A stretch of DNA of 45,403 nucleotides, from assembly GCA_020692205.1 (NCBI GenBank), contig JAIMKV010000039.1, forward strand, positions 1-45,403. The letters are read 5' to 3'. Made by a program: the position numbers and the translations under genes. Every line of letters begins with the position of its first letter. Position 1 is the first letter of the stretch. Source of the stretch: Myxosarcina sp. GA_180221_E-2-1-MAG-40_15. GTDB taxonomy: Bacteria; Cyanobacteriota; Cyanobacteriia; Cyanobacteriales; Xenococcaceae. The notes under the pieces are model-generated. The model searched no databases. It had not been told where the DNA came from and worked only from the letters and a program-made list of their open reading frames with translations. Below are positions 32,037-42,256 of this stretch, in pieces.

Positions 32037-33695
32037 ATGACACAAATACTTAATAATATCTCGTCACTCGATCCTTTGCTGTTGGCACAGACTGGAGCAG
32101 CAAACCAATTTTTCCAAACCCAATTAGGACTCAATCTAGGAGTTTCAGTATTGAGTGTAATTTCAGCGATTTTGATCTTCATCATCGGCTGGATTATTGC
32201 TGCCGTTCTTAAAGGGCTTACCAAAAAAATCCTTAACAGTACTGATATAGATAATCGGATTGCTGCTGCGGTTACTGGGCAAAGAGGCGGAGAAGCTATT
32301 CCGATTGAAAGTTGGATCGCCAACCTGGTCTTTTGGATCATTATGCTGTTTGTGATTATAGCTGCTTTAAATGCGCTAAATTTACAGGCGGTATCCTCGC
32401 CTTTAAACACCCTCTTAGATCAAATTGCTGGCTTTATCCCCAGGCTTTTAGGGGCGGCTTTTTTACTAGCTATTGCCTGGGGTGTAGCTACTATTGTCAA
32501 GACAGTAGTAACCAGAGGCTTAGGAGCATTAAACATTGAACAGCGTTTAGGCATAAGTTCGTCAGATACTGGGGATTTTTCCCTGACTGAAACTTTAGGA
32601 ACCGCTCTTTATTGGTTTATCTTTCTACTGTTCCTCCCAGCAATACTGAATGCCTTACAGCTAAGCGGAACTCTTGAACCTGTTCAAGGAATGCTCAATC
32701 AAATCTTGGCACTACTGCCTAATATTCTGGGCGCAATTATCATTGCTGCTGTATTTTGGTTTGTCGCAACTATTGTTAAGCGCATTGTTACTAATCTATT
32801 GGCTGCTAGTGGAGTAGACAATATTGGACGCAAGTTTGGGCTGGGACGAACCGCTGGAAGCCAATCATTATCTTCAATCATTGGTACTATCGTTTTTGTC
32901 TTGATTTTGATTCCAGGTATTATTTCGGCTTTAGAACAGCTACAAATAAATGCCATCTCCGCTCCAGCAACGGCTATGCTCAATCAGGTATTAGACTTTA
33001 TTCCCAAGCTATTCGCCGCTGGGGTAGTTTTAGCTTTCTTCTATGTTGCGGGACAGTTTGTCTCTGAGTTTGTCAGTAATATCTTGAGCAATGTTGGCTT
33101 TAACAACCTGTTTCAGTGGTTGGGTATCTCATCGGCGGCTACAGGTACTGACGTTCCTCCTCCTGGGGCGCGTCCTTTTCCAGAAGAACCAGTTGACTTG
33201 GGTATGGGAACAGAACAGCCCACGATGATTCAAACCGAACCCACAATGGGTTCAAAAACGCCTTCCGAGCTAGTTGGTTTGCTCTGTTTGGTGGGAATTA
33301 TGCTAGTTGCTAGTTTAACGGCAGTAGATATTTTGGGAATTCCTGCTTTAGAAGATGTCTTCCGAGTTATTTTGGCGATCGCAGGTCAAGTTTTGATCGG
33401 TCTAGTTGTGTTTGCCATTGGTTTATATCTAGCTAATTTAGCTTATAACCTGATCTTATCTTCAGGCACATCACAATCGCGCTTTTTGGCACAGTGCGCT
33501 CGCGTAGCCATAATTACCTTAGTTGGTGCGATGGCGCTTAATCGGATGGGAATTGCACCCAATATTGTTAATCTGGCATTTGGTCTGATTCTAGGCGGAA
33601 TTGCGGTGGCGATCGCTTTAGCCTTTGGTCTAGGTGGACGTGAAGTTGCCAGAGAAGAACTAAAATCTTGGGTTAGTTCCTTTAAAGGAAAATAA
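32037..33695 (+). CDS. Multi-pass membrane protein with three conserved TM-helix repeats (mechanosensitive-channel-like)
   Basis: A 552-residue protein built from repeated helix pairs. Units starting near 124, 218 and 313 share a (M/L)L(N/D)Q(I/V)...(I/L)P(N/K/R)(I/L) opening, a hydrophobic helix and a basic G(V/L)..(I/L)...GI end, the conserved TM helix of PF05552. A Pro-rich loop (about 372-405) separates a C-terminal helix block with FGLGGREVAREE (about 529-540). The MscS beta domain is absent. Databases usually call such proteins mechanosensitive ion channel family; the actual activity is not demonstrated. A strong terminator follows. Confidence 0.8.
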   Translation: MTQILNNISSLDPLLLAQTGAANQFFQTQLGLNLGVSVLSVISAILIFIIGWIIAAVLKGLTKKILNSTDIDNRIAAAVTGQRGGEAIPIESWIANLVFWIIMLFVIIAALNALNLQAVSSPLNTLLDQIAGFIPRLLGAAFLLAIAWGVATIVKTVVTRGLGALNIEQRLGISSSDTGDFSLTETLGTALYWFIFLLFLPAILNALQLSGTLEPVQGMLNQILALLPNILGAIIIAAVFWFVATIVKRIVTNLLAASGVDNIGRKFGLGRTAGSQSLSSIIGTIVFVLILIPGIISALEQLQINAISAPATAMLNQVLDFIPKLFAAGVVLAFFYVAGQFVSEFVSNILSNVGFNNLFQWLGISSAATGTDVPPPGARPFPEEPVDLGMGTEQPTMIQTEPTMGSKTPSELVGLLCLVGIMLVASLTAVDILGIPALEDVFRVILAIAGQVLIGLVVFAIGLYLANLAYNLILSSGTSQSRFLAQCARVAIITLVGAMALNRMGIAPNIVNLAFGLILGGIAVAIALAFGLGGREVAREELKSWVSSFKGK

Positions 33696-33741
33696 CGCCT
33701 TAAATTCAGCTTTATTTGCTAAATGGCGATTTGGGCAATTG

Positions 33742-33772
33742 CTCCTGGTACATCAAGTACTAGGAGTTTTTT
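33742..33772 (+). terminator. Rho-independent terminator after the channel-like gene
   Basis: CTCCTGGTAC (33742-33751) pairs with GTACTAGGAG (33757-33766) with one mismatch and a 5-base loop, followed by six T's. It insulates the olefin synthase gene from upstream transcription, so that gene needs its own promoter in 33773-34000. Confidence 0.85.
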
Positions 33773-33820
33773 AAATTTTTAAGCTCTGATCGATTAACTT
33801 GTTTTAACAGACTTAACTCC

Positions 33821-33862
33821 TGACTTCTGACTTCTGACTTCTGACTTCTGACTTCTGACTTC
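33821..33862. repeat. Heptamer tandem array, six units of TGACTTC
   Basis: Six identical 7-base units, a different heptamer family from the AGCTAAA arrays. It sits in the short region expected to hold the olefin synthase promoter, about 150 bases before the start codon, so copy-number change could affect expression (inference). Confidence 0.95.
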
Positions 33863-33996
33863 TGCCTCTTACTATATTTTTCTGCTTTTATCGGTTATTC
33901 TTTGTCTGAGATATTATTATCATTAGCGAGTATTTACAAACATACCTCGCTTTTGGATAAGCTAGATAAATACATCTAGCTTAGTGGGTGGCAAAG

Positions 33997-34010
33997 AGAG
34001 GAATCGATTG
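33997..34010 (+). promoter_or_regulatory. Ribosome-binding site with TTG start of the olefin synthase
   Basis: AGAGGA (33997-34002) is five bases before TTG at 34008. The alternative GTG at 33984 has no purine-rich sequence before it. The protein from TTG starts SKQITLIDRLQ, just ahead of the conserved region. Confidence 0.6.
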
Positions 34011-37000
34011 AGCAAGCAAATAACCCTAATAGACCGACTACAAGAACAAGCAAGTATTCAGCCTGATAAACGGGCATTTACTTTCTTGGCTGACGGTGAA
34101 ACTGAGATCGATAATCTCACGTATCAACAACTAAATGAGAAAGCGAAGGCGATCGCTTTTATCTTGCAAAATCAAAATGCTAGAGGAGAAAGGGCATTAC
34201 TGCTCTATCAGCCAGGGCTAGATTTTATTACAGCTTTCTTGGGTTGCTTGTATGCAGGAGTGGTAGCCGTTCCTGTATATCCACCCCGCTCCAATCGTTC
34301 TATTGAGAGGTTACTGGCGATCGTCGCTGATGCTGAAGCTAATTTTGCTTTAACGACAAAATCGATTCAAGAGCAGGTTGCCAGTCAGTTTACCGCTCAT
34401 AATGCTACCGAAAAAATTAAGTTTCTGCCCACTGATACTTTTGAACTAAGTTTAGCCACAGGTTGGCAGTACCCCGCGATCGCTTCAGACAGCTTGGCTT
34501 TTCTGCAATATACCAGTGGTTCAACAGGCAAGCCTAAAGGAGTGATGGTGAGCCATGGGAACTTAATGGCTAACACCAAGACTATTCAGCATTGCTTTGG
34601 CAACAAGCGAGAACATACCCTAGTATCTTGGCTTCCTCCTTATCATGATATGGGCTTAATTGGCTCGATCATCCAGCCTGCCTATGTTGGGTCGTCAATG
34701 TATCTGATGGCACCTGTAACCTTCCTCCAGCGACCTTATCGTTGGCTACAGGCAATATCTCGCTATGGGGGACAAACTAATGGCGGCCCTAATTTTGCCT
34801 ACGATCTTTGTGTAGATCGGGTCACTCCTGAACAGAAAGCAACTCTCAATTTAAGCTGCTGGGAGCTGGCTTTCTCTGGTGCAGAGCCAGTGCGAGCCGA
34901 AACCATAGAACGTTTTAGTGAATATTTTCGTGACTGTGGATTCGAGCGTCGAGCTTTCTATCCTTGCTATGGCATGGCGGAATCGACCCTGATGATTACA
35001 GGCAGCGTCAGAGGCAATGAACCTATTACTGCTAGCTTCGATCTCAAGCACCTAGAAGAGAATCGCGCTGTTGTCTCAAACGCTGAGGATAGTATTACCC
35101 TGGTCAGTAGTGGTCGTAATGCCCCAGAACAAAAACTTGTCATCGTTAATCCTGAAACTCTAAACCAATGTCCTAACGGCGAAGTCGGCGAAATTTGGGC
35201 GAAAAGCAAAAGTATTGCTCAAGGATATTGGCATCGTCCTGAGTTAAGTGTTTATAGCTTTGATGCGGTCTTAACTGATACCGAAGAAGCGGGGTGGTTA
35301 CGCACAGGAGATTTAGGGTTTTTACAAGGCGGAGAATTGTTTGTCACGGGACGGTTAAAAGATTTAATTATTATTCACGGACGCAATTATTATCCTCAAG
35401 ATATTGAACTAACCGTTGACAATGCTCATGAGGCAATACGGGCAGGGAACACGGCGGCTTTCGCTATCGAAGTTGCGGGGGAAGAACAGCTGGTAATCAC
35501 TCCTGAAATTAAGCGAACTCATCTACGTAAGCTGAATGTAAAAGAAGTTACCAAAGCGATCCGCAGTGCCGTAGCCCAAAATCATGAGCTACAAGTTCAC
35601 GCCATAGTTTTATTAAAAACAGGCAGCATTGCCAAAACATCTAGCGGTAAAATTCAGCGTCACGCTTGTAAAGCAGCATATTTGGCTGAGAATTTGAATG
35701 CCGTTGGGCAAGATGTTCGGCAGGAGCGAAATCAGACCACAGGCAACAGGCAACAGAAGCAACTTCAAGGCGAGCTAGTTAGTATTACGGGATTTGAGGC
35801 TCGACAGAATCAGATTCAAGCCTGGTTAATCGAAAATCTGGCTCAGCGTTTGGGTGTACCTACCTCAGAAATAGGCATCAACGAACCCTTTGCTAGTTTT
35901 GGTTTGAATTCAGTAGCTGCCGTTAATCTATCGGCAGATTTAGAAGACTGGCTGGAGATCAAGCTTTCTCCTACTGTGGTTTACGACTATCCGAATATTG
36001 TCGAACTTGCTGCTTATCTATCCCAATCAACAATCAGCGATCGCTTATCAACCGCTAACTATCAACTGTCAACCATTAACCGCCAAGAGACAGAAATAGC
36101 GATCATTGGCATCGGATGTCGTTTTCCTGGGGCAAATAATCCTGAGCAATTCTGGCAGCTATTACGAGAAGGTAAAGACGCAATTACCAAAAGCGATCGC
36201 TGGGATGGAGCGGACTGGGGTGGCTTTATCGATGATGTAGACCAATTTGACCCCCAGTTTTTTGGCATTACTCCCCGGGAAGCTCAAAGCATCGATCCAC
36301 AGCAAAGGCTATTACTAGAGGTTAGCTGGTCGGCTGTAGAAAATGCGGCGATCGCCAAGGAAATAGCTGGGAGCAATACTGGCGTATTTATCGGGATCAG
36401 CAGCAGCGACTACTCCCAGCTGAGATTCCACTATGGGGTCGAGGTAGATGCTTACCTAGGCACAGGTAATGCCCATAGTATCGCTGCCAATCGCCTTTCT
36501 TATCTTTTAGATCTAAAAGGTCCTTCCTTGGCAGTAGATACGGCTTGTTCTTCTTCTCTAGTGGCATTACATTTAGCCAGTCAGAGTTTGAAAACTGGAG
36601 AATGCAACTTAGCGATCGCTGGTGGAGTTAATTTGATGTTAACCCCCGAACTGACTCAAACTTTTTCCTTGGCGGGGATGATGGCGGAGGATGGACGCTG
36701 CAAGACTTTTGATGCTGATGCTGATGGATATGTCCGTGGTGAAGGCTGCGGTGTGGTTATTCTCAAACGGTTGAGCGATGCTCGACGGGATGGCGATCGC
36801 ATTTTGGCGGTTATTAAAGGTTCAGCAATCAATCAGGATGGGCGGAGCAATGGTTTGACCGCTCCCAATGGACTATCACAACAGGCGGTAATTCGTCAGG
36901 CTTTGGCTAATGCTAACGTCGCGCCAACAGAAATTAGCTACATTGAGTCCCACGGCACAGGAACATCTTTGGGTGATCCGATTGAAGTTAATTCTCTTCG

Positions 37001-40000
37001 ATCTGTTTTCGGTCAAGCAAGGGAAGAATCTTGTTATCTAGGTTCGCTTAAAACCAATATTGGACACCTAGAAGCAGCAGCAGGAATTGCTGGGTTGATT
37101 AAAACGGTGCTTTGTTTACAAAATCAAGCCATACCACCGAACCTACACTTTAAACAGCTAAATCCGCTAATCGATTTATCAGACACTAAAATTACTGTTC
37201 CTCAACAGCTACAGGCGTGGCAGGCAGAAATTAGATATGCCGGAGTTAGCTCCTTTGGATTTGGTGGCACCAATGCTCATGTCATCTTAGGAGACGAGGA
37301 GACAAAAAGACAGGGAGTAGAGCCTGAAATCTTCCTCGAACGCCCGTTTGAGCTATTAACTCTTTCAGCCAAAACTGAACCAGCGTTAAAGGATTTGGTC
37401 TTAAGCTACCAAGATTATTTAGCCAGTAATCCAGAGGCTAGCTTAGCTGATATTTGCTACACGGCTAGTGCTGGACGTACCCACTTTCAGCATCGTATGG
37501 CGATCGCCGTTAATTCTAAAGCTCAACTACAGCAAAAACTCGCAAGTTGGCTCGCGGCACAATCAGCTAAGGGAATTGTTTACGGCGAGGCTCAAAACAA
37601 CAACCAAATAGCGTTTCTGTTTACAGGACAGGGTTCGCAATACGTGAATATGGGTTATCAGCTATATCAAACCCAACCAGTCTTTAAACAGGCGCTGGAT
37701 CAATGTGCCGCCATCCTGGAATCATATTTAGACCAACCCCTGCTTCAAGTTTTATATCCCGATTCCTCATCCTTGATGCTTGATGCTTCATTTCTGCTTG
37801 ATAAAACTGTTTATACTCAGCCAGCGATTTTCGCCCTTGAATATGCGGTGGCGCAGATGTGGCTCAACTGGGGAATTAAACCCGCGGCATTGATCGGACA
37901 TAGTGTAGGGGAATACGTTGCGGCTACTTTAGCTGGGGTGTTTAGTTTAGCTGATGCTTTAAAGTTAGTGGCGACAAGAGGTAAGCTGATGCAAAGCTTA
38001 TCCCAAGCAGGAGATATGTTTGCGGTATTTGCCGATGAAGCTACTGTTATCTCCATAATTAAACCCTGGGGGGAGCAAATAGCGATCGCCGCAATCAACA
38101 GTCTTCAAAGCGTGGTAATTTCTGGGGAGCAAACTACAGTCCAAGAAGCAGTTAGTAAGTTTGATTCTCAGGGAATTAAAAGCAAACAACTAAAGGTTTC
38201 TCATGCTTTCCATTCTCCGCTGATGAAGCCGATCTTGAAGGAATTTCGGGCGGTTGCTGAGTCGGTTGAATATTTTCCGCCTCAAGTCAAGTTAATTTCT
38301 AACGTTACGGGAAATATAGCTACTGAAAAAATTGCTACGGCTGATTACTGGGTAAACCATGTGGTTGCTCCTGTACGTTTTGCTGATGGGATGAAAACTT
38401 TACAGCAAGAAGGTAATATCTTTTTGGAAATTGGCTCAAAACCAATACTGTTAGGGCTAGGACGTTCTACCCTAACTGGGAATAAGCTTGAGCCACTATG
38501 GCTGCCTAGTTTACGCCCCAGGAAAAAAGATTGGCAGCAAGTATTGCAAAGCCTTGGCTCTTTGTATGTCCGCGGGCTAGCTATTAATTGGCAAAATGTA
38601 GCCCAAGGCAATAGCAGGCAGAAAATTACCTTGCCTACCTATCCTTTCCAAAGACAAAGCTATTGGTTGACTAAAGCTGTGCAGGCAAACCGTAAGGTGG
38701 AGCTATATCTACCATCAGAGCATCAGTCTGAGACTCAACCCACTGATTTTTATCAGATTGAGTGGCAGATCTATCAACCAGAATTAAGCACCGAGTTACA
38801 GCCCGACGGTAGCTGGTTGATTTTTGCCGATGAGAGTGGCTTAGCTGGGCAGCTTGCCGCTAAATTAACCCAACAGCATTGTACTCTGATTCGCGATCGC
38901 CATCTCGATTCAGCCAAATTAACCGAAATATTGAGCAACCAGCAACACCTAGACAAAATTATTTATCTAACTGGCTTAGATCATCTTCAACCAGAAACTA
39001 TTACAGGAATATCTAACTATCAGCAGCAGCACTGTACGAATATCTTAAATCTGCTTCAGGCTTTGTCAGAGAATTCGATTAATGCTTCACTCTGGCTCGC
39101 TACTAGAGGAAATCAAGGTAACCAGAATCTAGGTAGTGATGCGATCGCTTCTAGCTGTCTCTGGGGATTAGCTAATGCGATCGCCATCGAACATCCTGAG
39201 TATTGGGGTGGCATTGTCGATCTGGCTCCCACCCCGACTCGTAATGAGGCAGATTGTCTGCTGGGAGTTATTGCTAATCACAGCCAAGAAGATCGCGTGG
39301 CAATAAGCCAAGAAAAATTATATGTACCCCGTTTGCAACAAGCATCAGGGATCAACTCCAATAAACCTCTGAAATTAAATCGCGATGCTGCTTATCTAAT
39401 TACAGGCGGATTAGGTTCATTAGGCTTGCAGGTTGCTCAGTGGTTGGTAGATCAAGGTGCCAAGCATCTCTTGCTACTGGGCAGAAGCCTACCTTCAGAA
39501 CACGTCCAACAAGCGATCGCTAAATTAGAACAGCAGGGCGTTATCGTTCGTACTATTCAGGTTGATGTTACCGACTATGAAGCGCTAAAAAATATCATCT
39601 CCTCATCGCCAATCAAGGGAATTATCCACGCTGCGGGAATATTAGATGATGGTTTGTTAGCAAGGCAAACCTGGACGAAATTCGAGGGAGTGATTGCACC
39701 TAAAGTTACTGGTGCGTGGAATTTACATTTATTAACCAAAGATATCGAGCTAGATTTCTTGGTGCTGTTTTCTTCCGTCGCTTCGATGATTGGTTCGCCA
39801 GGACAAAGTAACTACAATGTGGCTAATACAGGCTTGGATGCGATCGCTCGTTACCGCCGTAGTCTCAATTTACCTGCTTTAAGCATTAATTGGGGTGCTT
39901 GGAGTGATAGTGGGATGGCAATCAAACAGGGGTTTAACGTCAAAGGGTTGAATTTAATCACGCCCCAAAACGGTTTAGAAGCTCTAAAACAGTTGCTAAC

Positions 40001-42221
40001 CACTGAATCAGAGTCAACTCAGATAGGAGTAATTAGTGCAGACTGGAAACAGTTAAGTCAAAAGTTCCCTTATTTGCAACAGTCCAATTATTTCTCTCAG
40101 TTAGTTACCGCACCAGAAGACAAAAATAAGATCCGGATCTACCAAGAATTACTGGCAACTAATAGCGAAAAACGTCCAGAGTATCTGACTCAATATCTGC
40201 AAAAAGCGATCGCCGAAATACTTCAAATTCAGCCAGACAATTTAGCCCTCGACAGTAGTTTGCTAGATCTGGGTATGGATTCTTTAATGGTGATGGAAGC
40301 GATCAACCAGCTCAAAACCGATCTCCAGTTAATTATCTATCCTAGGGAGTTTTATGAACGTCCGCAAATCGACAACTTAGCGGCGTATTTAGCCACAGAA
40401 TTTACCAAAGCTCATCAAGCAAATAAATTAACCCAAAAATCGAATTACCAGCCAAAAGTAAATCTATTAAAGGATAAACTGCCACCTGCTGTCTTTATTC
40501 TCTCTAGTCCTCGTTCTGGTTCAACCTTGCTGCGAGTTATGTTAGCAGGACATCCTAGCTTATCTTCACCTCCCGAACTGCACCTGCTGCCTTTTGATAC
40601 TATGGCTCAGCGAGAAGAAGAATTGGGGGTTTCTCAGTTAGGAGAAGGTTTAAAACGGGCATTTATGGCGTTAAAAGGTATTAATGCAGCCCAAAGCCAG
40701 GAATTAATTGAAGAGTTAACGGCTGAAAATGCTTCGGTTGCCGAAGTTTACCATCAGCTACAACAGCTAGCAGGCGATCGCCTTTTAGTCGATAAATCTC
40801 CTACCTATGCTAGTAACCGGGAAACTTTAGCCAAAGCCGAAACTATCTTCAAAGGTGCTAAATACATTCACCTAGTGCGCCATCCTTACTCAGTAGTTGA
40901 ATCATTTGCGCGGATGCGCATGGACAAGCTAGTAGGTGGTAACTCCGATCCTTATCAGCTAGCCGAATTAATTTGGCGCGACAGCAACCAAAACATTCTC
41001 GACTTTGCTCGCGAAATTGACCCCGAACGCTATCATCTAGTTTATTATGAGGACTTGGTCAGCAAGCCCCAAAAAGTACTGACGGGTATCTGTGACTTTC
41101 TGGAAATTCCCTTTGATCCAGCAGTATTAACTCCCTATAAAGGCGATCGCATGACTGATGGTGTTAACAACACCGCAATGTCTTTAGGCGATCCCAATTT
41201 CCTTAATCATCAACAGATTGATGCTCGGCTAGCCGAAACTTGGAAAAATATTCAGCTTCCAGCTATTTTAGGCACCTATACGCAACAGTTGGCAAGGCAA
41301 CTTAAGTACGAACTACCCCACGAAGCCAACACCGATGTTGTCGATTTACTGATGGAAGAAACCTTAATTACCATCAGAGGTTTAAAAATCTGTTTGTGTA
41401 CCTGGGGGCCAGAAGAAGGACCTTTGGTACTCTGCTTACACGGCATTTTAGAACAGGGTGCAGCCTGGTCAGAAGTAGCAATTCGTTTAGCCCAAAAAGG
41501 TTATCGGGTGATTGCTCCAGATTTACGAGGACACGGTAGAAGCGATCGCGTCGGCAAAGGTGGTTCGTACAACCTGATCGACTTTTTGGGCGATATTGAT
41601 GCGATTGTCGAAAATCTGGCAGGAAAAGCCTTTATTTTAGTAGGACACTCATTGGGTTCGGTTCTAGGCGCAATCTTTGCTACGATTAGACCTCAAAGAA
41701 TTAAGAATATCGTCTTGGTCGAGACTATTCTACCGACTCTTAACGAAGATGAAGATCCGACAACTAGTTTGGCGAATCAGCTAGACTCGATGGCTGCGCC
41801 TCCAGAACATCCTGTATTTCCTAATGTAGAAGCAGCAGCAGAACGTCTATGCAAGGCTACTCCGGCAATTTCTCTTTCCTTAGCCATGATGTTAGCCGAA
41901 AGAATCACTGAACCCTGTGAAGGTGGCGTGAGATGGCGTTGGGAACCATTATTACGTACTAGGGCTGGTATTAGTCTCAATGGGATCGGGCGATCGCGCT
42001 ACTTAAAACTACTCAAGAAAATCAAAGTACCAATTACTTTGGTTTATGGAGACAAAAGCAACTTTAACCGGATCGAAGACTTAAATAAACAGTACGAAGC
42101 TATGCCCAATGCAACTAAGGTGGTTGTCTCTGGGGGACATAATTTACCTCTAGAAGCACCTTCAGCGTTAGCAAAAATTATTAGTGGTGCAGTGGCTTTG
42201 ACCAATAAGCTAATTCCCTAA
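34008..42221 (+). CDS. ols: Olefin synthase: type I modular polyketide synthase making terminal alkenes
   Basis: About 2737 residues. Domains: fatty acyl-AMP ligase (1-575, TSGSTGKPKG near 165); ACP1 (GLNS, Ser635); ketosynthase (about 696-1120; Cys847 in TACSSS, His982, His1020); acyltransferase (about 1190-1500; Ser1299 in GHSVGE, HAFH motif for malonyl-CoA); ketoreductase (about 1780-1970; GGLGSLG, Tyr1936, B-type LDD motif); ACP2 (MDSL, Ser2092); sulfotransferase (about 2155-2430; PRSGSTLLR for PAPS); thioesterase (about 2450-2737; Ser2548 in GHSLG, a Glu in VLVETI instead of Asp, late His in GGHNLP). This is the olefin synthase layout of Synechococcus 7002 and the CurM terminus. A fatty acid is loaded, extended by two carbons, reduced, sulfated, then released with decarboxylation as a 1-alkene. 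All active-site residues are present. Confidence 0.95.
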   Translation: MSKQITLIDRLQEQASIQPDKRAFTFLADGETEIDNLTYQQLNEKAKAIAFILQNQNARGERALLLYQPGLDFITAFLGCLYAGVVAVPVYPPRSNRSIERLLAIVADAEANFALTTKSIQEQVASQFTAHNATEKIKFLPTDTFELSLATGWQYPAIASDSLAFLQYTSGSTGKPKGVMVSHGNLMANTKTIQHCFGNKREHTLVSWLPPYHDMGLIGSIIQPAYVGSSMYLMAPVTFLQRPYRWLQAISRYGGQTNGGPNFAYDLCVDRVTPEQKATLNLSCWELAFSGAEPVRAETIERFSEYFRDCGFERRAFYPCYGMAESTLMITGSVRGNEPITASFDLKHLEENRAVVSNAEDSITLVSSGRNAPEQKLVIVNPETLNQCPNGEVGEIWAKSKSIAQGYWHRPELSVYSFDAVLTDTEEAGWLRTGDLGFLQGGELFVTGRLKDLIIIHGRNYYPQDIELTVDNAHEAIRAGNTAAFAIEVAGEEQLVITPEIKRTHLRKLNVKEVTKAIRSAVAQNHELQVHAIVLLKTGSIAKTSSGKIQRHACKAAYLAENLNAVGQDVRQERNQTTGNRQQKQLQGELVSITGFEARQNQIQAWLIENLAQRLGVPTSEIGINEPFASFGLNSVAAVNLSADLEDWLEIKLSPTVVYDYPNIVELAAYLSQSTISDRLSTANYQLSTINRQETEIAIIGIGCRFPGANNPEQFWQLLREGKDAITKSDRWDGADWGGFIDDVDQFDPQFFGITPREAQSIDPQQRLLLEVSWSAVENAAIAKEIAGSNTGVFIGISSSDYSQLRFHYGVEVDAYLGTGNAHSIAANRLSYLLDLKGPSLAVDTACSSSLVALHLASQSLKTGECNLAIAGGVNLMLTPELTQTFSLAGMMAEDGRCKTFDADADGYVRGEGCGVVILKRLSDARRDGDRILAVIKGSAINQDGRSNGLTAPNGLSQQAVIRQALANANVAPTEISYIESHGTGTSLGDPIEVNSLRSVFGQAREESCYLGSLKTNIGHLEAAAGIAGLIKTVLCLQNQAIPPNLHFKQLNPLIDLSDTKITVPQQLQAWQAEIRYAGVSSFGFGGTNAHVILGDEETKRQGVEPEIFLERPFELLTLSAKTEPALKDLVLSYQDYLASNPEASLADICYTASAGRTHFQHRMAIAVNSKAQLQQKLASWLAAQSAKGIVYGEAQNNNQIAFLFTGQGSQYVNMGYQLYQTQPVFKQALDQCAAILESYLDQPLLQVLYPDSSSLMLDASFLLDKTVYTQPAIFALEYAVAQMWLNWGIKPAALIGHSVGEYVAATLAGVFSLADALKLVATRGKLMQSLSQAGDMFAVFADEATVISIIKPWGEQIAIAAINSLQSVVISGEQTTVQEAVSKFDSQGIKSKQLKVSHAFHSPLMKPILKEFRAVAESVEYFPPQVKLISNVTGNIATEKIATADYWVNHVVAPVRFADGMKTLQQEGNIFLEIGSKPILLGLGRSTLTGNKLEPLWLPSLRPRKKDWQQVLQSLGSLYVRGLAINWQNVAQGNSRQKITLPTYPFQRQSYWLTKAVQANRKVELYLPSEHQSETQPTDFYQIEWQIYQPELSTELQPDGSWLIFADESGLAGQLAAKLTQQHCTLIRDRHLDSAKLTEILSNQQHLDKIIYLTGLDHLQPETITGISNYQQQHCTNILNLLQALSENSINASLWLATRGNQGNQNLGSDAIASSCLWGLANAIAIEHPEYWGGIVDLAPTPTRNEADCLLGVIANHSQEDRVAISQEKLYVPRLQQASGINSNKPLKLNRDAAYLITGGLGSLGLQVAQWLVDQGAKHLLLLGRSLPSEHVQQAIAKLEQQGVIVRTIQVDVTDYEALKNIISSSPIKGIIHAAGILDDGLLARQTWTKFEGVIAPKVTGAWNLHLLTKDIELDFLVLFSSVASMIGSPGQSNYNVANTGLDAIARYRRSLNLPALSINWGAWSDSGMAIKQGFNVKGLNLITPQNGLEALKQLLTTESESTQIGVISADWKQLSQKFPYLQQSNYFSQLVTAPEDKNKIRIYQELLATNSEKRPEYLTQYLQKAIAEILQIQPDNLALDSSLLDLGMDSLMVMEAINQLKTDLQLIIYPREFYERPQIDNLAAYLATEFTKAHQANKLTQKSNYQPKVNLLKDKLPPAVFILSSPRSGSTLLRVMLAGHPSLSSPPELHLLPFDTMAQREEELGVSQLGEGLKRAFMALKGINAAQSQELIEELTAENASVAEVYHQLQQLAGDRLLVDKSPTYASNRETLAKAETIFKGAKYIHLVRHPYSVVESFARMRMDKLVGGNSDPYQLAELIWRDSNQNILDFAREIDPERYHLVYYEDLVSKPQKVLTGICDFLEIPFDPAVLTPYKGDRMTDGVNNTAMSLGDPNFLNHQQIDARLAETWKNIQLPAILGTYTQQLARQLKYELPHEANTDVVDLLMEETLITIRGLKICLCTWGPEEGPLVLCLHGILEQGAAWSEVAIRLAQKGYRVIAPDLRGHGRSDRVGKGGSYNLIDFLGDIDAIVENLAGKAFILVGHSLGSVLGAIFATIRPQRIKNIVLVETILPTLNEDEDPTTSLANQLDSMAAPPEHPVFPNVEAAAERLCKATPAISLSLAMMLAERITEPCEGGVRWRWEPLLRTRAGISLNGIGRSRYLKLLKKIKVPITLVYGDKSNFNRIEDLNKQYEAMPNATKVVVSGGHNLPLEAPSALAKIISGAVALTNKLIP

Positions 42222-42256
42222 GCTGTAGCGGTAAAGTATACTGACCAATTAACCAA

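Noticed and set aside
33821-33862. Operator or iteron cluster for a replication protein
   Set aside because: Heptamers are perfect and head-to-tail as in cyanobacterial short tandem repeats, and no replication gene is nearby.
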